DNA from: Inonotus obliquus
Lineage: Eukaryota; Basidiomycota; Agaricomycetes; Hymenochaetales; Hymenochaetaceae
NCBI GenBank assembly: GCA_032164295.1
Contig: JAJHTX010000002.1
Span: 992,001 to 1,056,000 of the forward strand
Direction: 5' to 3'
DNA: 64,000 bases
Shown here: positions 12,255 through 22,315 of the stretch, in pieces
Numbering within the stretch: the first letter of the stretch is position 1
How the letters are laid out: each line of letters begins with the position of its first letter
Position numbers and translations under genes: made by a program
Notes under the pieces: model-generated
Databases searched by the model: none
What the model saw: only the letters and a program-made list of their open reading frames with translations
What the model was told of the DNA's origin: nothing

Positions 12255-14874
12255 ATGGAGGCTTACAATGCTAGACTACACTCTTTCGAAAAACCAAAGT
12301 CGAAAGCATCTAGCAAATCATCTTCAAGTCGAGCATGGCCTCATCCAGACTCCTTCGTCGCTACTCCAACAACTCTTGCAGACGCTGGTTTCTTCTTCAA
12401 GCCTAGCAAAGACGATCCAGATAACGTGCAATGTTTCATGTGCAAAAAGGAACTTGGAGGGTGGGACGAGGACGATAATCCATTCGATGTCCATTACAAG
12501 AAATGCCCAAAGTGTCCATGGGCTGTCGCTCGGTGCTCGCTCGAGTTCGACGTCGGTGCAAATGGGAAGTGCGTGATGCTGATCGTGTTGCTTGCCATCA
12601 TCTTATAGTCATGTCTCAGATTCTCGGTAGCAGATTCCTCCCGTCTGCCGACGAATAAGGTGTTGGAGAAGGCTCGGATGGAGACCTTTGGTGGGAAGAA
12701 GTGGTGGCCACACGATGGAGTCAAGAATCACGGTGCAGCATCGAAGAAGGTAACCCTCGAGCTACTATACAGACGAAACGTCGACAGATACCAATAATCT
12801 ACTAGATGGCTAAAGCAGGTTTTGTTTACACGCCTCAAGCTAAAGGCGATGATACTGCAACTTGCTTCTATTGTAATCTCGCCCTGTCAGGGTGGGATGC
12901 TGAAGATAATCCGGCGTACGTTCCAGCAATAATTAATCAACTCGGTATACAGATCTTATTCTATATAGTGATGAGCATCTGAACCGCATAGAGCGCTCTG
13001 GAAAACCGTGCCCGTTCTTTGAGGCTACAGAGCAACCGAAGTCTCAAGCAAGTACACGATCCAACAAAGGCGCATCGAGAAAGTCCCGCGTGCCTAAACA
13101 TGCCGATACTCCAACTGACGGAGATGATGAGACGCCAACAGTCAGGGCACCAGTAAAGAAGAGAAAAAATAAAGGAAATGAGTCAGGTTAGTTCCAGCTG
13201 GACCCCCCCCCCCCCCCCCCCCCCTCTCTCTTTCTCAGAGCTGAAATATACGTTGACCACTCACCTATCCCTTCAGATAACCTGAGCAAGCTATCGTCAA
13301 GGCTGAGCGATGCTGAAGACAGCGAAGATCTACAGGAAGACGACGATCCTTCACTTAAAGTCCAGCCTGCTGCTGTGGTCCGAAAGTCGTCTAGGAAACC
13401 TCCATCAAAATCAAAGCCTCCCTCCAAGGCCGGGGGGCGAAGCAAGCGGAATCGAACTGCCGCTTCTAAGGAATCGGAAGAGATCGAGCAGGAGACTGAC
13501 GCGAAGCCTGCGAGGCCCCGTACTAAGAAGGGGGAGAGAGCAAAAGGAGAAACGGACAAGCCGCCATCTAACGTCGATGGGAAGATCACGAAATCGTACA
13601 CCGACTTTACGGTCGCAATCGATGCGATTGAGGAAGCGAAGGACAGAGACAGATCCCGGGGAAGGGCAGAACGAGGCCGGAGTACTTCACGAGGTCGCTC
13701 CCGCTCGAAATCTAGACCACGATCCACTAATGCATCAACCTTGGTTGATCCACAGGACAAACCACTATTGCGTGCTTTGTCTCGTTCTCGCATTTCTGGC
13801 ACAACAGAGATGGAGGAGATAGAAACGGAGCGGATGCTTGCAGCGACTCCCTCAGACACAGACGTGGAACCTGAGCTGGAAAAAGTGAAGTTACCTTCCA
13901 GCGCAGAACGCGAGAATCACCGGAGAAAAGGACCATCTGGCTCCGAAACGGAGGACACCCTGCACAAGTTAGACCAGCCAACTCCGAGACCTACGAGCAA
14001 ACAGGGCAAGGCGTCCGCGAAGAAGACTGCGAAGAAGACCACGGCAAAGTCAACGTCCAAGAAGTCAGATCCGTCGTCTTCCAAGTCGGTCGAGCCTGTT
14101 GAGCATGACAGTAAGGCTGACGGTAAGAGTGACGCTCAGCAAATTCCTACTGGAGATCAATACATGGACGTTGACCAAAGCGATGGGGAGGGCCAAGGAT
14201 TGGATGAAGACGCGCCTGAACAAACGGCTGTTCCAACTCCCATGTCGCCATCAGATTTCAGACCTGCTCCCTCGAAGTCTGCAAAGGACGGGAAGCCCGC
14301 CTCCAAGTCAAAAATGGGTCACGCCACTAAACCTCGTTTGCCTGATCCGAAGAAGACATATACTCAGCTTGACGAGGACGAAAGGCGAAAGCAAATGTCT
14401 GCGAAGATGAAAAAACCCGCTGCTAATGAAGGACGACCTGCATCTGAACAGATCAAGAAAGAAGCGAACAAGATGGACGTGGATGAAGACCGTATTCGGC
14501 ATGTACGCCCGCAATCACAGGAAAGTAAAATTGCTGAACGACTGATGATCTCGGAGCCGGTGCCTCGGCCTGTTACTCCCGAGAACCAGATTATTCGAAG
14601 CGGCGGTCCAAAGGCCAATACAGACGCGACCGACTTCCGCAACGAGCTGCGCGTTCCTCCGTCACCAGCGGATATGTTCCTCCCTCCATTAGCAAACAAA
14701 CCGATTCCATTTATCGCGGAGTTGACCGAAGAGGAGCGTATTATGACTGTTGAGCAATGGATCCGCCATGAGATGACGGTGCAGTACCACCGGCTGAAAG
14801 AGGACGGGGAGACGAGAATACGTGCTTTCCTTGAGAAGGCAGAAGAAATGAGGAGGCAGATCGAGGCTCTTTAA
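12255..14874 (+). CDS. bir1: BIR1/survivin homologue, chromosomal passenger complex subunit with two BIR domains
   Basis: Five exons join in frame: 12255-12568, 12620-12749, 12806-12915, 12969-13186 and 13277-14874, giving 789 residues; an in-frame ATG at 12222 would add 11. The first BIR domain has zinc ligands C60, C63, H80 and C87 (Cx2Cx16Hx6C). The second has C168, C171, H188 and C199, with Hx10C spacing instead of Hx6C. A long Lys/Ser/Glu-rich disordered linker follows. The C-terminus (about the last 50 residues, with ELTEEERIMTVEQWIRHEM) is a charged helix matching the part of survivin/Bir1 that packs with INCENP and borealin. The protein targets Aurora B to centromeres. Architecture matches fission yeast Bir1 (two BIRs, long tail). 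A poly-C tract lies in intron 4. Confidence 0.93.
13203..13224 (+). repeat. poly-C tract (22 C) in BIR1 intron 4
   Basis: An uninterrupted run of 22 C followed by a CT-rich stretch lies between the donor at 13187 and the acceptor ending at 13276. It may serve as an extended pyrimidine tract. Exact length is prone to sequencing error. Confidence 0.9.
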
Positions 14875-15236
14875 GTTTGTGGGTTACACAGGATCCTTAC
14901 TGCTGGGTGAAATGTTCAGCTACCGCTTGCTCTTCTTAGCACATGAGTATCTTCACCGCTTTTACAATCGGCATATGTTGCACTTTATTTGATTGGTGTT
15001 ATCTCAGGACATTGCGTTTTCGCATGTTCAAGTTCGAATGCCCAGACTCAGACAGAAGTCGATTAAAACTAGTGTGTCTGGACTACTTATCCAACTACGA
15101 AATAATTGATACGATACTCCGGGAAAGATGGCTCTCGGCAGCTGGCCACAGGTGAGGCTAAAACGCTGAGGCCCTGTCATTGTCCACGCAAATATTGTAA
15201 GTTCAATGTCTAGTACAGTAGATTAGAGTCCTTACT
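14875..15236. other. convergent 3' region between BIR1 and DUF6533 gene B
   Basis: About 360 bp between facing stop codons. One 70-codon frame at 14943-15155 has no motif and is probably chance. Nothing else is seen. Confidence 0.5.
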
Positions 15237-16819
15237 TCAAGCGAACTCGATGTCGCTCAGGCTCCTCGGGGTATAATTAGCTCCCCCATTCGAATCCCGT
15301 TCCCCTGCTTCTTTCAAATTAATCAAGAGCTGACCTCCGAGGACGCAGAGGAGAGTTGGACTCCCGAGTCCGGCGAGGATAACAGAGACGGAAGTACTGG
15401 TGTCCCGAATACTGATGGACAATACTCTCAGGATGCAACAAGCAATGACACTAAGATAGTCAGTTCGTATGAGTGACAAAAAAATGTGCATGTACACTCT
15501 ACTTACAAACCATAGTACAGGATTTGATCCTGGACGATGACACGGACTAAATGAAACCCTCTGAACCCGGTTGATAACCTCCAGTGCTCCACTGCTTTAC
15601 AAAGTGAGAGGATAAGTAGTAGCAACCCGTATACCATTGGTATGGTCCTAAGAATAGATATCAGAAGGAGTCACAATTTGGTGCATCATACTTACCAAGA
15701 GATTATATCCAGTATCGGCGAGGGTAATCTTTTCTCGCCGCAGACGGTTATGCCTTCCATAAGGTCAATGACAGCAACTAAAATAAGTCCGATTAAATAC
15801 AAGCGTGTGAGATGGACTGATGCTTTACAGCCTTGGAATATGTTGCCATAGATTAGAATACTAAGTTCGAGGGTTGCCTCAAGAAAAAGGAGTGACTTGA
15901 GGCAAAGGGAAAGTCGTTTATCTGTGCAAATGGTCGGTGGATGGATTCTATCACGAATGAGCGTGCTCGCCTTGGTGGTAAAAGGCCAGGACACGGAGAA
16001 GCAAGATATCTGTTTTCAAGGTGTTAGTGGCGATAACAGACATGCGGTGCTAGTTTCGTACAGTCAACCAAGACGATGGTCAAGAGATCTAGCTATCTTG
16101 ATAAGTGGGTTCATTGAGTACGTTGTGTCATAGTACATACTTGCAAGGGAACTGGTCCAGCCCGACATTACACCTGATTCGCTGTGTCAGGTGATTGTAT
16201 GTTTCCTAGGAGGTAGTGGCGTACATCTGTGGGATGTACATATTCATAAAACTTTCCGTGCAAGAATCGCTAATTTCGATGCACACCTTTCAATTCTTTC
16301 GGAGAAGTTCTGTGCTAGTGACAAGACCAAATTGGTTTGAGCAAAATAGTCAGGAGTTCCGAGCTGAATAATCTACCAATTATGTTGCAAATCGCCCCCA
16401 GGAGACCGATGTAACGGTTCTAATGTATTATATCAAGAATGTTATTCACCCCGGAAATAGGTAGGGTGAACTTACCGTGAAGTAGATTATGCTGATGGAG
16501 CTGCATAGATTCGCCTTCATCTTCGCTGTTAACGAGGGTCCTGGTATCGGAATAATAGTAATGCTTACCCAGAAGTACTTTATCTTATGGTATGTATGTC
16601 AGTATGGACAAGCATCAATCTGAGTGTAGCCAAATGGAATCACCTCCTTATCTAGCGTAATGGCTTGAAACAAGGACAACAATTACAGCGACATTCTGAT
16701 CGAATAACAGAATAACACCACTTACAAGAATGATAGACCAGGACTGTTAGAAGGGCGACGGCGAAGCACTGGCTAGTTTTGTACTCGGAGACTGCCAGTT
16801 CTAAGAGACTTGCATCCAT
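15237..16819 (-). CDS. DUF6533-type multi-pass membrane protein (gene B, multi-exon, approximate)
   Basis: The start at 16819 gives MDASLLELAVSEYKTSQCFAV and a hydrophobic stretch, with a GTAAGT donor after LVYHS. The next exon encodes ITLDKE. A 15-nt microexon at about 16577 (IKYFW, followed by GTAAGC) would then rebuild the DUF6533 hallmark LDKE..W. Further exons supply hydrophobic segments at about 15994-15692 (including LYLIGLILVAVIDLMEG). The last exon carries SPTLLCVLGGQLLINLKEAGE, near-identical in pattern to the tail of gene A at 261-1941, with the stop at 15237-15239. Function is unknown; the family is integral membrane. Several internal junctions remain unresolved, so one or two exons may be missing or the gene may be decaying. 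Confidence 0.55.
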
Positions 16820-17479
16820 GACTCGGAGCTGAAACAGGGCTGAAGAGGTTTGCTGTAATGCAACCTCTCGAGCGCTAGCCTTCTTATATTGGGCAAGAAT
16901 AACGAGTTTCCATGGCCGGCAAGAAGCATCCAACTATTCGACTCAATGTACATGATATAGCATGTGCAACAGGACAGTTGGTTGTTACATTCTAATCTTG
17001 TGGGTCGGATTATTGGAAGAATCTTGATTCCATTGTGATAGAGTACTCAGGAATGCAGGTGGCTACGCTTCTTTGAGCATCAATCATTCATATGTCGGGA
17101 TTATACGTTACATATCAGACGGAGAGTGAGGTTTCGTAGCCAGTGAGATTTTGTCGCTTGATCTTAGCGAAGCGACGTCGGGTCTGGTCTGTATTACTTA
17201 CGTGATCCGCATCTGACGTAAGCACCCTTATGTGCTGCTAAAGCATAGTAAGTACGTCGTGAAGCCAGTTGGGACGAATGACAATATGTTAGCCGGACAC
17301 AATGGATACTATGAGGCTGGTGCTGGGCTTGTATTTAAGTGGATGTCAACGTCGAGTAGCGTTGGTAGTCGTAAACGTGTCGCTTATGAGAATTATTCTT
17401 TATTTTTACACTCATTTCTCTCATCCCTTCACCACTCTTTTCTCTTCCAACTGCACACCCTAGGCCTCCAGCTTTCGTT
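16820..17479. other. intergenic with promoter of the secreted-protein gene
   Basis: This 660-bp divergent spacer has a TATA-like TATTTAA at 17332-17338, 142 bp upstream of the ATG at 17480. It is followed by a CT-rich leader (17400-17470), a typical fungal promoter layout for strongly expressed genes. No other element is seen. Confidence 0.5.
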
Positions 17480-18876
17480 ATGCTCTCGCTCACCCTCGTC
17501 TCTCTTTTACTTCCTTCTCTTCTCCTTCAACGCACAGCGGCAGAGCCATGCATCGCCATGGATACCAGCTTCAACTTGCTCGTCTTCGGTGTTGACGACA
17601 AGGACTGGAACGCGGGCACACAGGATTCCTGGACGTCTGGTGCGTAATTCAGCATAACTGCCACTATAGCTGATTGAATTGCGCCGGCTGTACGTAGGAC
17701 CCGCAACGGACATAACGGCATCAAACCGCCCGTGCGTAGTCACTCTTTATTCAGTCTCAATTCGTTTTTCAGGGCTGACTGTTTGACCCTGGGTATATCG
17801 CCACCTACATTTCTCCCGAATTCGGATGATATGAATGCAGACCGTTTGACGGCGCCAATACGACGTGCTACCTCGCGCAATTTTACAACGCCGTCTACGT
17901 GCTGAATGCCGACGCATCAGATGCAGCGGCCGTATATATCTACGACGCTGGTGCACAGTCCTGGAGCAAGCAGTCTGTTACGGTACCTACGGACAGCGCA
18001 CAGACTTTTGATCCGAGTGACTTCAAAACGATTCTGGACCATGATACCAACGTCTTTTGTGCGTTCATTCAAACATAAGCGAGATTCCAATAGATTTGCT
18101 AACATGGATGGATTTGCGGGGGGGATTATGTATCAGACGCCATGTCGAAGGGGGGGATGTTCTTCCTTGACATGGGCTCGCTCACAGCCGCAAATAGCTC
18201 CGCACTTTCCTGGGTCGACGCTGGCACTCCCGAAGCATGGGGCGACCTCTCCTCATACGAGCCCGTGATGGCCCTCGCGCAGAACCACGTTCATTTCATT
18301 GGCGTGCCTGGTCTGCAACCAGGCGAAGCAGACATTTTTGTCATTCACTTCTCGTTCTTCCAACCCGAAGCACAGAGCTACGGCTCGGACTTCCCGCAGA
18401 CGCACGGTCAGACAACGAGCTTCTTCCAGAGCGAGGGCGTCCAGCAGGAGTTTGCGTTCATTCCTGACGATGGGAGCGCGACCTATGTGATCAATGTTGA
18501 GAACAACTCGACGCAGAAGTTGGCTGGGCCGAGCGTGAAAGATGCTGGTGCACAGTACTTTGCGGGTGTCACATCTTTGGTGCAGCTTTCTCCGTCGCAG
18601 GGCTCTTTGGAGTTCCTACCATACACTCAGGGAAACGACAACAGTGGTGCAAGCTGGGCGAAAATCACGTCCGTTACGATTCCTGTTGGATCGGACTCGT
18701 CGTCTAGCTCAAACGCGACGGCGTCGAACGGACCAAGGACCACTGGCACAGCGAGTGTAAATGGTGCGAGCGGGACGAACAGTTCTAGCGCCGCTATCGG
18801 GAGCCGTGCTAAAAATGTGATGACATGCGCCGGCAGCGTTGCGAGTGCTGTCGCGGTGCTTGCCCTTCTCCTTTGA
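17480..18876 (+). CDS. secreted protein of unknown function with probable GPI tail
   Basis: Four exons join in frame: 17480-17639, 17698-17731, 17841-18058 and 18137-18876, giving 383 residues. A clear signal peptide of about 21 residues is followed by a conserved-looking globular part with DDKDWNAGTQ, FDGANTTCYLAQFYNAVYVL and ILDHDTNVFYA. The arrangement (repeated short Tyr/Asp-containing strands) suggests an all-beta extracellular fold, but I recognise no named family. The C-terminal 70 residues are Ser/Thr/Asn-rich and end in a hydrophobic tail (VASAVAVLALLL), consistent with a GPI anchor. It sits just upstream of a secreted aspartic protease in the same orientation. Other basidiomycetes probably encode it; no function is assigned. 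Confidence 0.85.
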
Positions 18877-19210
18877 GCGCATCAAGTTCCCCCCTTTTTC
18901 CTCGTCTCTGGCTTTTTTACGCTACTACCTTTTCGACACGTACACATCTATTGCATAGGCACGGACACTGATTGGCATTGGATTTATTATGGACAGATTT
19001 ATCTACTGCGTTGTGATTTTCGAGTATTTAGGAATATATAATACTTATACTCACTCTCACGCTGGAGAGAATGCGCAGTCACGATCAAAAAAATGAACGG
19101 CATCCGACTGGCACTGTCTCAGTCTTGGCACACACAGCCCTAACGAAAATTCAAATAAACTCTCTTTTTTGTCGCTCCTTGTTCCTCTCTTTCTATCCAA
19201 TCCCTGTTTG
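18877..19210. other. intergenic with promoter of the aspartic protease
   Basis: About 330 bp hold the 3' end of the preceding gene and a TATATAA at 19035-19041, some 170 bp before the protease ATG. The leader is CT-rich just before the start. Nothing else is seen. Confidence 0.45.
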
Positions 19211-20839
19211 ATGATGCTTCCGTCTCCCGGTGCTTGGCTCGCTCTTGTCTCCGCCTTGGCTTTCGTCCCAAGAACACGCGCAGTAAGCGTACAATTCACG
19301 CGCGTCTCAGCTTCATCTTCATCTCCCAACGAACTCTTTAAATCCGATTCACTCAGCATAGGGGATGCGCGGAAAGACCAGGATGGGAGCGACGTCTTCG
19401 ACTATATCAACGCGAATAACGTCAGTGGGAGTGATATCTATGTCGCTACTCTCGGACTATTAGGCAAGGAGTTTGAAGTCCAGCTCGATACAGGTAGCTC
19501 GGATCTATGGATAGACACATCTGGAGTTGACTTGTTGAGCCTAACGGCGACTGGGCTTGAAACCGGCTTAACTTATGGGTAGGTATCTTATGGGACTTGA
19601 TTCGCAAACGCTGACCATCGTGCCAGGGACGGGACAGTCGCTCAGGGACCAGTCTACGTCGGCGAAATCACCTTTGGCGACTTTACAGTCAACTCTGCTT
19701 TCAGTACGTTCAAGGACAATCAACCATTTAGTGTATTTCGTCTGATGCATAGGCAGTTTCTGCACCCGGCACGAACGCGACCACCAATCGAGACAAGGGC
19801 CTCTTAGGTGTCGGACCCCCACAGCTCTCCGCTATCTTCCAATCGCTCTCCGGTACTCCCTTCGAATCCTTTGGCATCACTCTTCTCGGGAACATATTTG
19901 CAGCCAATTCGAGTCTGCCGCAATTCACAAGCTTCACGCTGAGTCGATCGTTTGCGACGGGTCAAACAGACGGTGGTGTGTTCACGATTGGAGAGATTCC
20001 CAGCAACCTGAGTGCGATTGAGGATGCTCCAAGATTGGATGTTGTCAGCAATGAAAGGTGGATTGTGCTGATGGATGGCGTTGTGGTTAATGGCAGGAAC
20101 GTCTCGGGAGGCAGTTCCTTGTACGTCAGCTCATTCGCTATATTGTAGTTCACTAACGGACAATCTTCGTCTTTTGTCTTTTAGTGAGGAACCAGGTCAA
20201 ACAGTAGGCCAGACACTCGTCAACCTCGACACGGGCACGTCTCTTGCCCAAATACCACAGAGCTACGCTGAAGTTATCTACGGTTCCGTCCCTGGCGCAC
20301 AATTCGTCGGCTCCTCAGGCATCTACATCCTCCCCTGCAACACGCGCCTCAACCTTTCTTTCGTCTTCGCCGGGATCGAGTATCCCGTTCATCCTATCGA
20401 CACAGTCGCAGCCACCACTGACCTCAATGGCGGTGTGGTGTGTTTCTCAGGTTTCACGATCGGAGAAAGTAATAGCGAGGATTTCTTGCTCGGCGACTCG
20501 TTCTTAAGGAATGTGTACAGTCTTTACGATTATGGCGCATTCTTTAACGAATCCAGTACGCCCTATATTCAATTGCTCTCGGTATGTGTCGATCGCGATT
20601 CTGTGCTTGTGCTTCTGTCGCTCGAAGCAAACTGACTGTTTTCTCAACCATAGACGACGGACGCAGACCAAGCATATGCAGAGTTTGACGCTTTGTCCCG
20701 GCAGCGCAACCAGACCCTTACTTCGGATCCATCGAACACTGGCCCAGGCAGCAGCAGCGCCTTGCCGATAGCACACGCCTGTCTTGGTCGAGCCGCTCTT
20801 GCAATCGGCGCGCTCCTGATCGGACTCGTTCTCCTTTAA
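19211..20839 (+). CDS. pepsin-like aspartic protease (family A1), secreted and probably GPI-anchored
   Basis: Five exons join in frame: 19211-19578, 19627-19703, 19757-20120, 20185-20581 and 20654-20839, giving 463 residues. A signal peptide ends near RTRA. Both catalytic motifs are intact: QLDTGSSDLW (D93) and NLDTGTSLAQI (D285). The flap region carries YGDGTVAQG, and GDSFLRNVYSLYDYG is the usual A1 C-terminal motif. The propeptide is short. After the catalytic domain comes a Ser/Gly-rich linker and a hydrophobic C-terminus (IGALLIGLVLL), suggesting membrane or cell-wall attachment, as in yapsin-like and many basidiomycete A1 proteases. It would act at the cell surface on extracellular proteins. 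Confidence 0.95.
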
Positions 20840-21075
20840 CCTATTCCAGCATGTAAGATTCTTTTGGCATTTTCCGCTGGGCTGGACTGTACATATTATA
20901 TCTTGCGTGTAAATGTGGATTACTTTTGCCTGTGCATCTGCATGCAGTTCTTACTGAAGGATCATGGTTTATTAGGGTATGGAATTAGGAATACATTCGT
21001 TTTACACCTTGTGCACTACGACGTTCCCGGTCCAATGGTCACGAATGCATCTGTCAGAGTAAAAAAAACCGGTAT

Positions 21076-22236
21076 TCACGCAAGTCGAGCGGTTATCATC
21101 ATTTGCTGAAACTCTTCATATGTCATCGAAGGGTTGCTGTGGGAGGACGAAGGCGAAAAGAAATTGAGCATCTCAATGATCTGGATCAAATAAGAGAAGC
21201 AACTGTCAGCAACAAGGGCGAACATAGAGAAAAATGGGTGCACCTCCTCAGCAGTAATCTTCTCTTTGATGGATGCCGCGGCATTGGCGACGTCCCTGAT
21301 TGTCAGTTTCTTCTTGACAAGCTCCTCCTCAGTGAGGTTGGTGCGGCTACCTTTAGGTTGGCTTGGAAAGAAGAGGGCGAAAGCTGCGACCGTATCTTTT
21401 ACTTGTCGTACTGTCAGAGATTTAGGACCGCGACCGCTTGAAATTTCGACGACACTTTTACGGGGCTTCCTGGACTTGGATGAGGATACTTTGTTTCGTT
21501 GTCCACGAGATTTACCAATGCCTCTCGTCGTAGGAACATATTCATCCTCTGAGAGATCGTCTTCAATCGAGTCGTCGGACACCGCAGCGCTCGAGCTGGA
21601 GTCTGTTTCTACATCCGGAGCAGAACGAGACTCGACATTGGATTCTTCTGCACTAGTAAGCGGACTGGACACAGGCCTTGGAGTAGGCATGAGGGCTGCA
21701 CAGACGGCTCGCCAATCACGTCTACTGACAACCTGCTCGGGTCCAGGTGCCTCTGCGTCCTCACTCGCACCGGAAAGGTCTGCAATGCGTGCCTTGGATT
21801 TGCGTCTGCTTCCTTCGTCAGTCCACGAAGACGCAGCATCTCTGAAGACGGAGAGAACTTGAGCGTCAGAGGGGTCCAAGTCGAGCAACTGCAACGCGTG
21901 AGGAATGAGTGTGAGCGGGATGTGAGTTGGTTGCAAGGATGAGAAATTATCCTCGTTATCCTCCTCGTTTTCGGCGACAAACCCGCCGCGATCTTCTAGG
22001 ACCCTAATAACAACGTCGTTACCACCGCTGTCGTCAAGCAGAAAGCCGCCTGCGAGCTCTGGCTCCCCATGTTGTGAGATCCGGCGTCGTTTGCGTGGTC
22101 GGCTGTTGTAGTCTTCATTACGTGACTCAGAAATTGCATGGTCAAAGGCCTCGTCTATGCGCCTCAAGGTTTGCTCTGGGAGAGATGCGACGACTTCGTC
22201 GATGTCTGGATCCGATTCTGACATTGATGTGGGCAA
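21076..22236 (-). CDS. acidic, EF-hand-fold protein of unknown function
   Basis: The frame is open across the whole stretch (386 codons from 22236; a second ATG at 22224). A 63-nt segment, 21243-21181, is bounded by GTGCAC and CAG and is probably an intron; its removal makes KITAEEIIEMLNFFS continuous and gives 365 residues. The C-terminal 100 residues (KDTVAAFALFF, LTEEEL, TIRDVANAA, ITAEEI, MTYEEFQQMM) follow the helix pattern of a centrin or calmodulin lobe, but calcium-loop acidic residues are missing. The N-terminal half has a basic cluster (RPRKRRR, a possible nuclear signal) and PLTLIPHALQLLDLDP, also EF-hand-like. The middle is acidic and Ser-rich. Head-to-head with TRM4. A nuclear role is a guess; centrin-like partners of repair proteins are one precedent. 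Confidence 0.7.
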   Translation of the reverse strand: MPTSMSESDPDIDEVVASLPEQTLRRIDEAFDHAISESRNEDYNSRPRKRRRISQHGEPELAGGFLLDDSGGNDVVIRVLEDRGGFVAENEEDNEDNFSSLQPTHIPLTLIPHALQLLDLDPSDAQVLSVFRDAASSWTDEGSRRKSKARIADLSGASEDAEAPGPEQVVSRRDWRAVCAALMPTPRPVSSPLTSAEESNVESRSAPDVETDSSSSAAVSDDSIEDDLSEDEYVPTTRGIGKSRGQRNKVSSSKSRKPRKSVVEISSGRGPKSLTVRQVKDTVAAFALFFPSQPKGSRTNLTEEELVKKKLTIRDVANAAASIKEKITAEEVHPFFSMFALVADSCFSYLIQIIEMLNFFSPSSSHSNPSMTYEEFQQMMITARLA

Positions 22237-22315
22237 ATACTCTGTCCGGTCGTGGTTAAAAGCAAAGTGCGCGGTGTCGTGAATTCAAGTCAAGTCAAAG
22301 TTGACCACGACTACG
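22237..22315. promoter_or_regulatory. bidirectional promoter between the EF-hand-like gene and TRM4
   Basis: Only 79 bp separate the two divergent start codons. A shared promoter is inferred from the spacing. No motif is singled out. Confidence 0.55.

Noticed and set aside
13188..13859. 223-codon minus-strand frame
   Set aside because: It is opposite the BIR1 low-complexity linker and its poly-C intron; the Ser/Gly composition is the expected antisense shadow.
17773..17792. A short extra exon in the secreted-protein gene (GCTGACTGTTTGACC)
   Set aside because: Including it shifts the frame and gives a stop; skipping it restores NRPPFDGANTTC, so it belongs to a 109-bp intron.
21266..21862. 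198-codon plus-strand frame
   Set aside because: It overlaps the minus-strand EF-hand-like gene and has only antisense Ser/Leu-rich composition.
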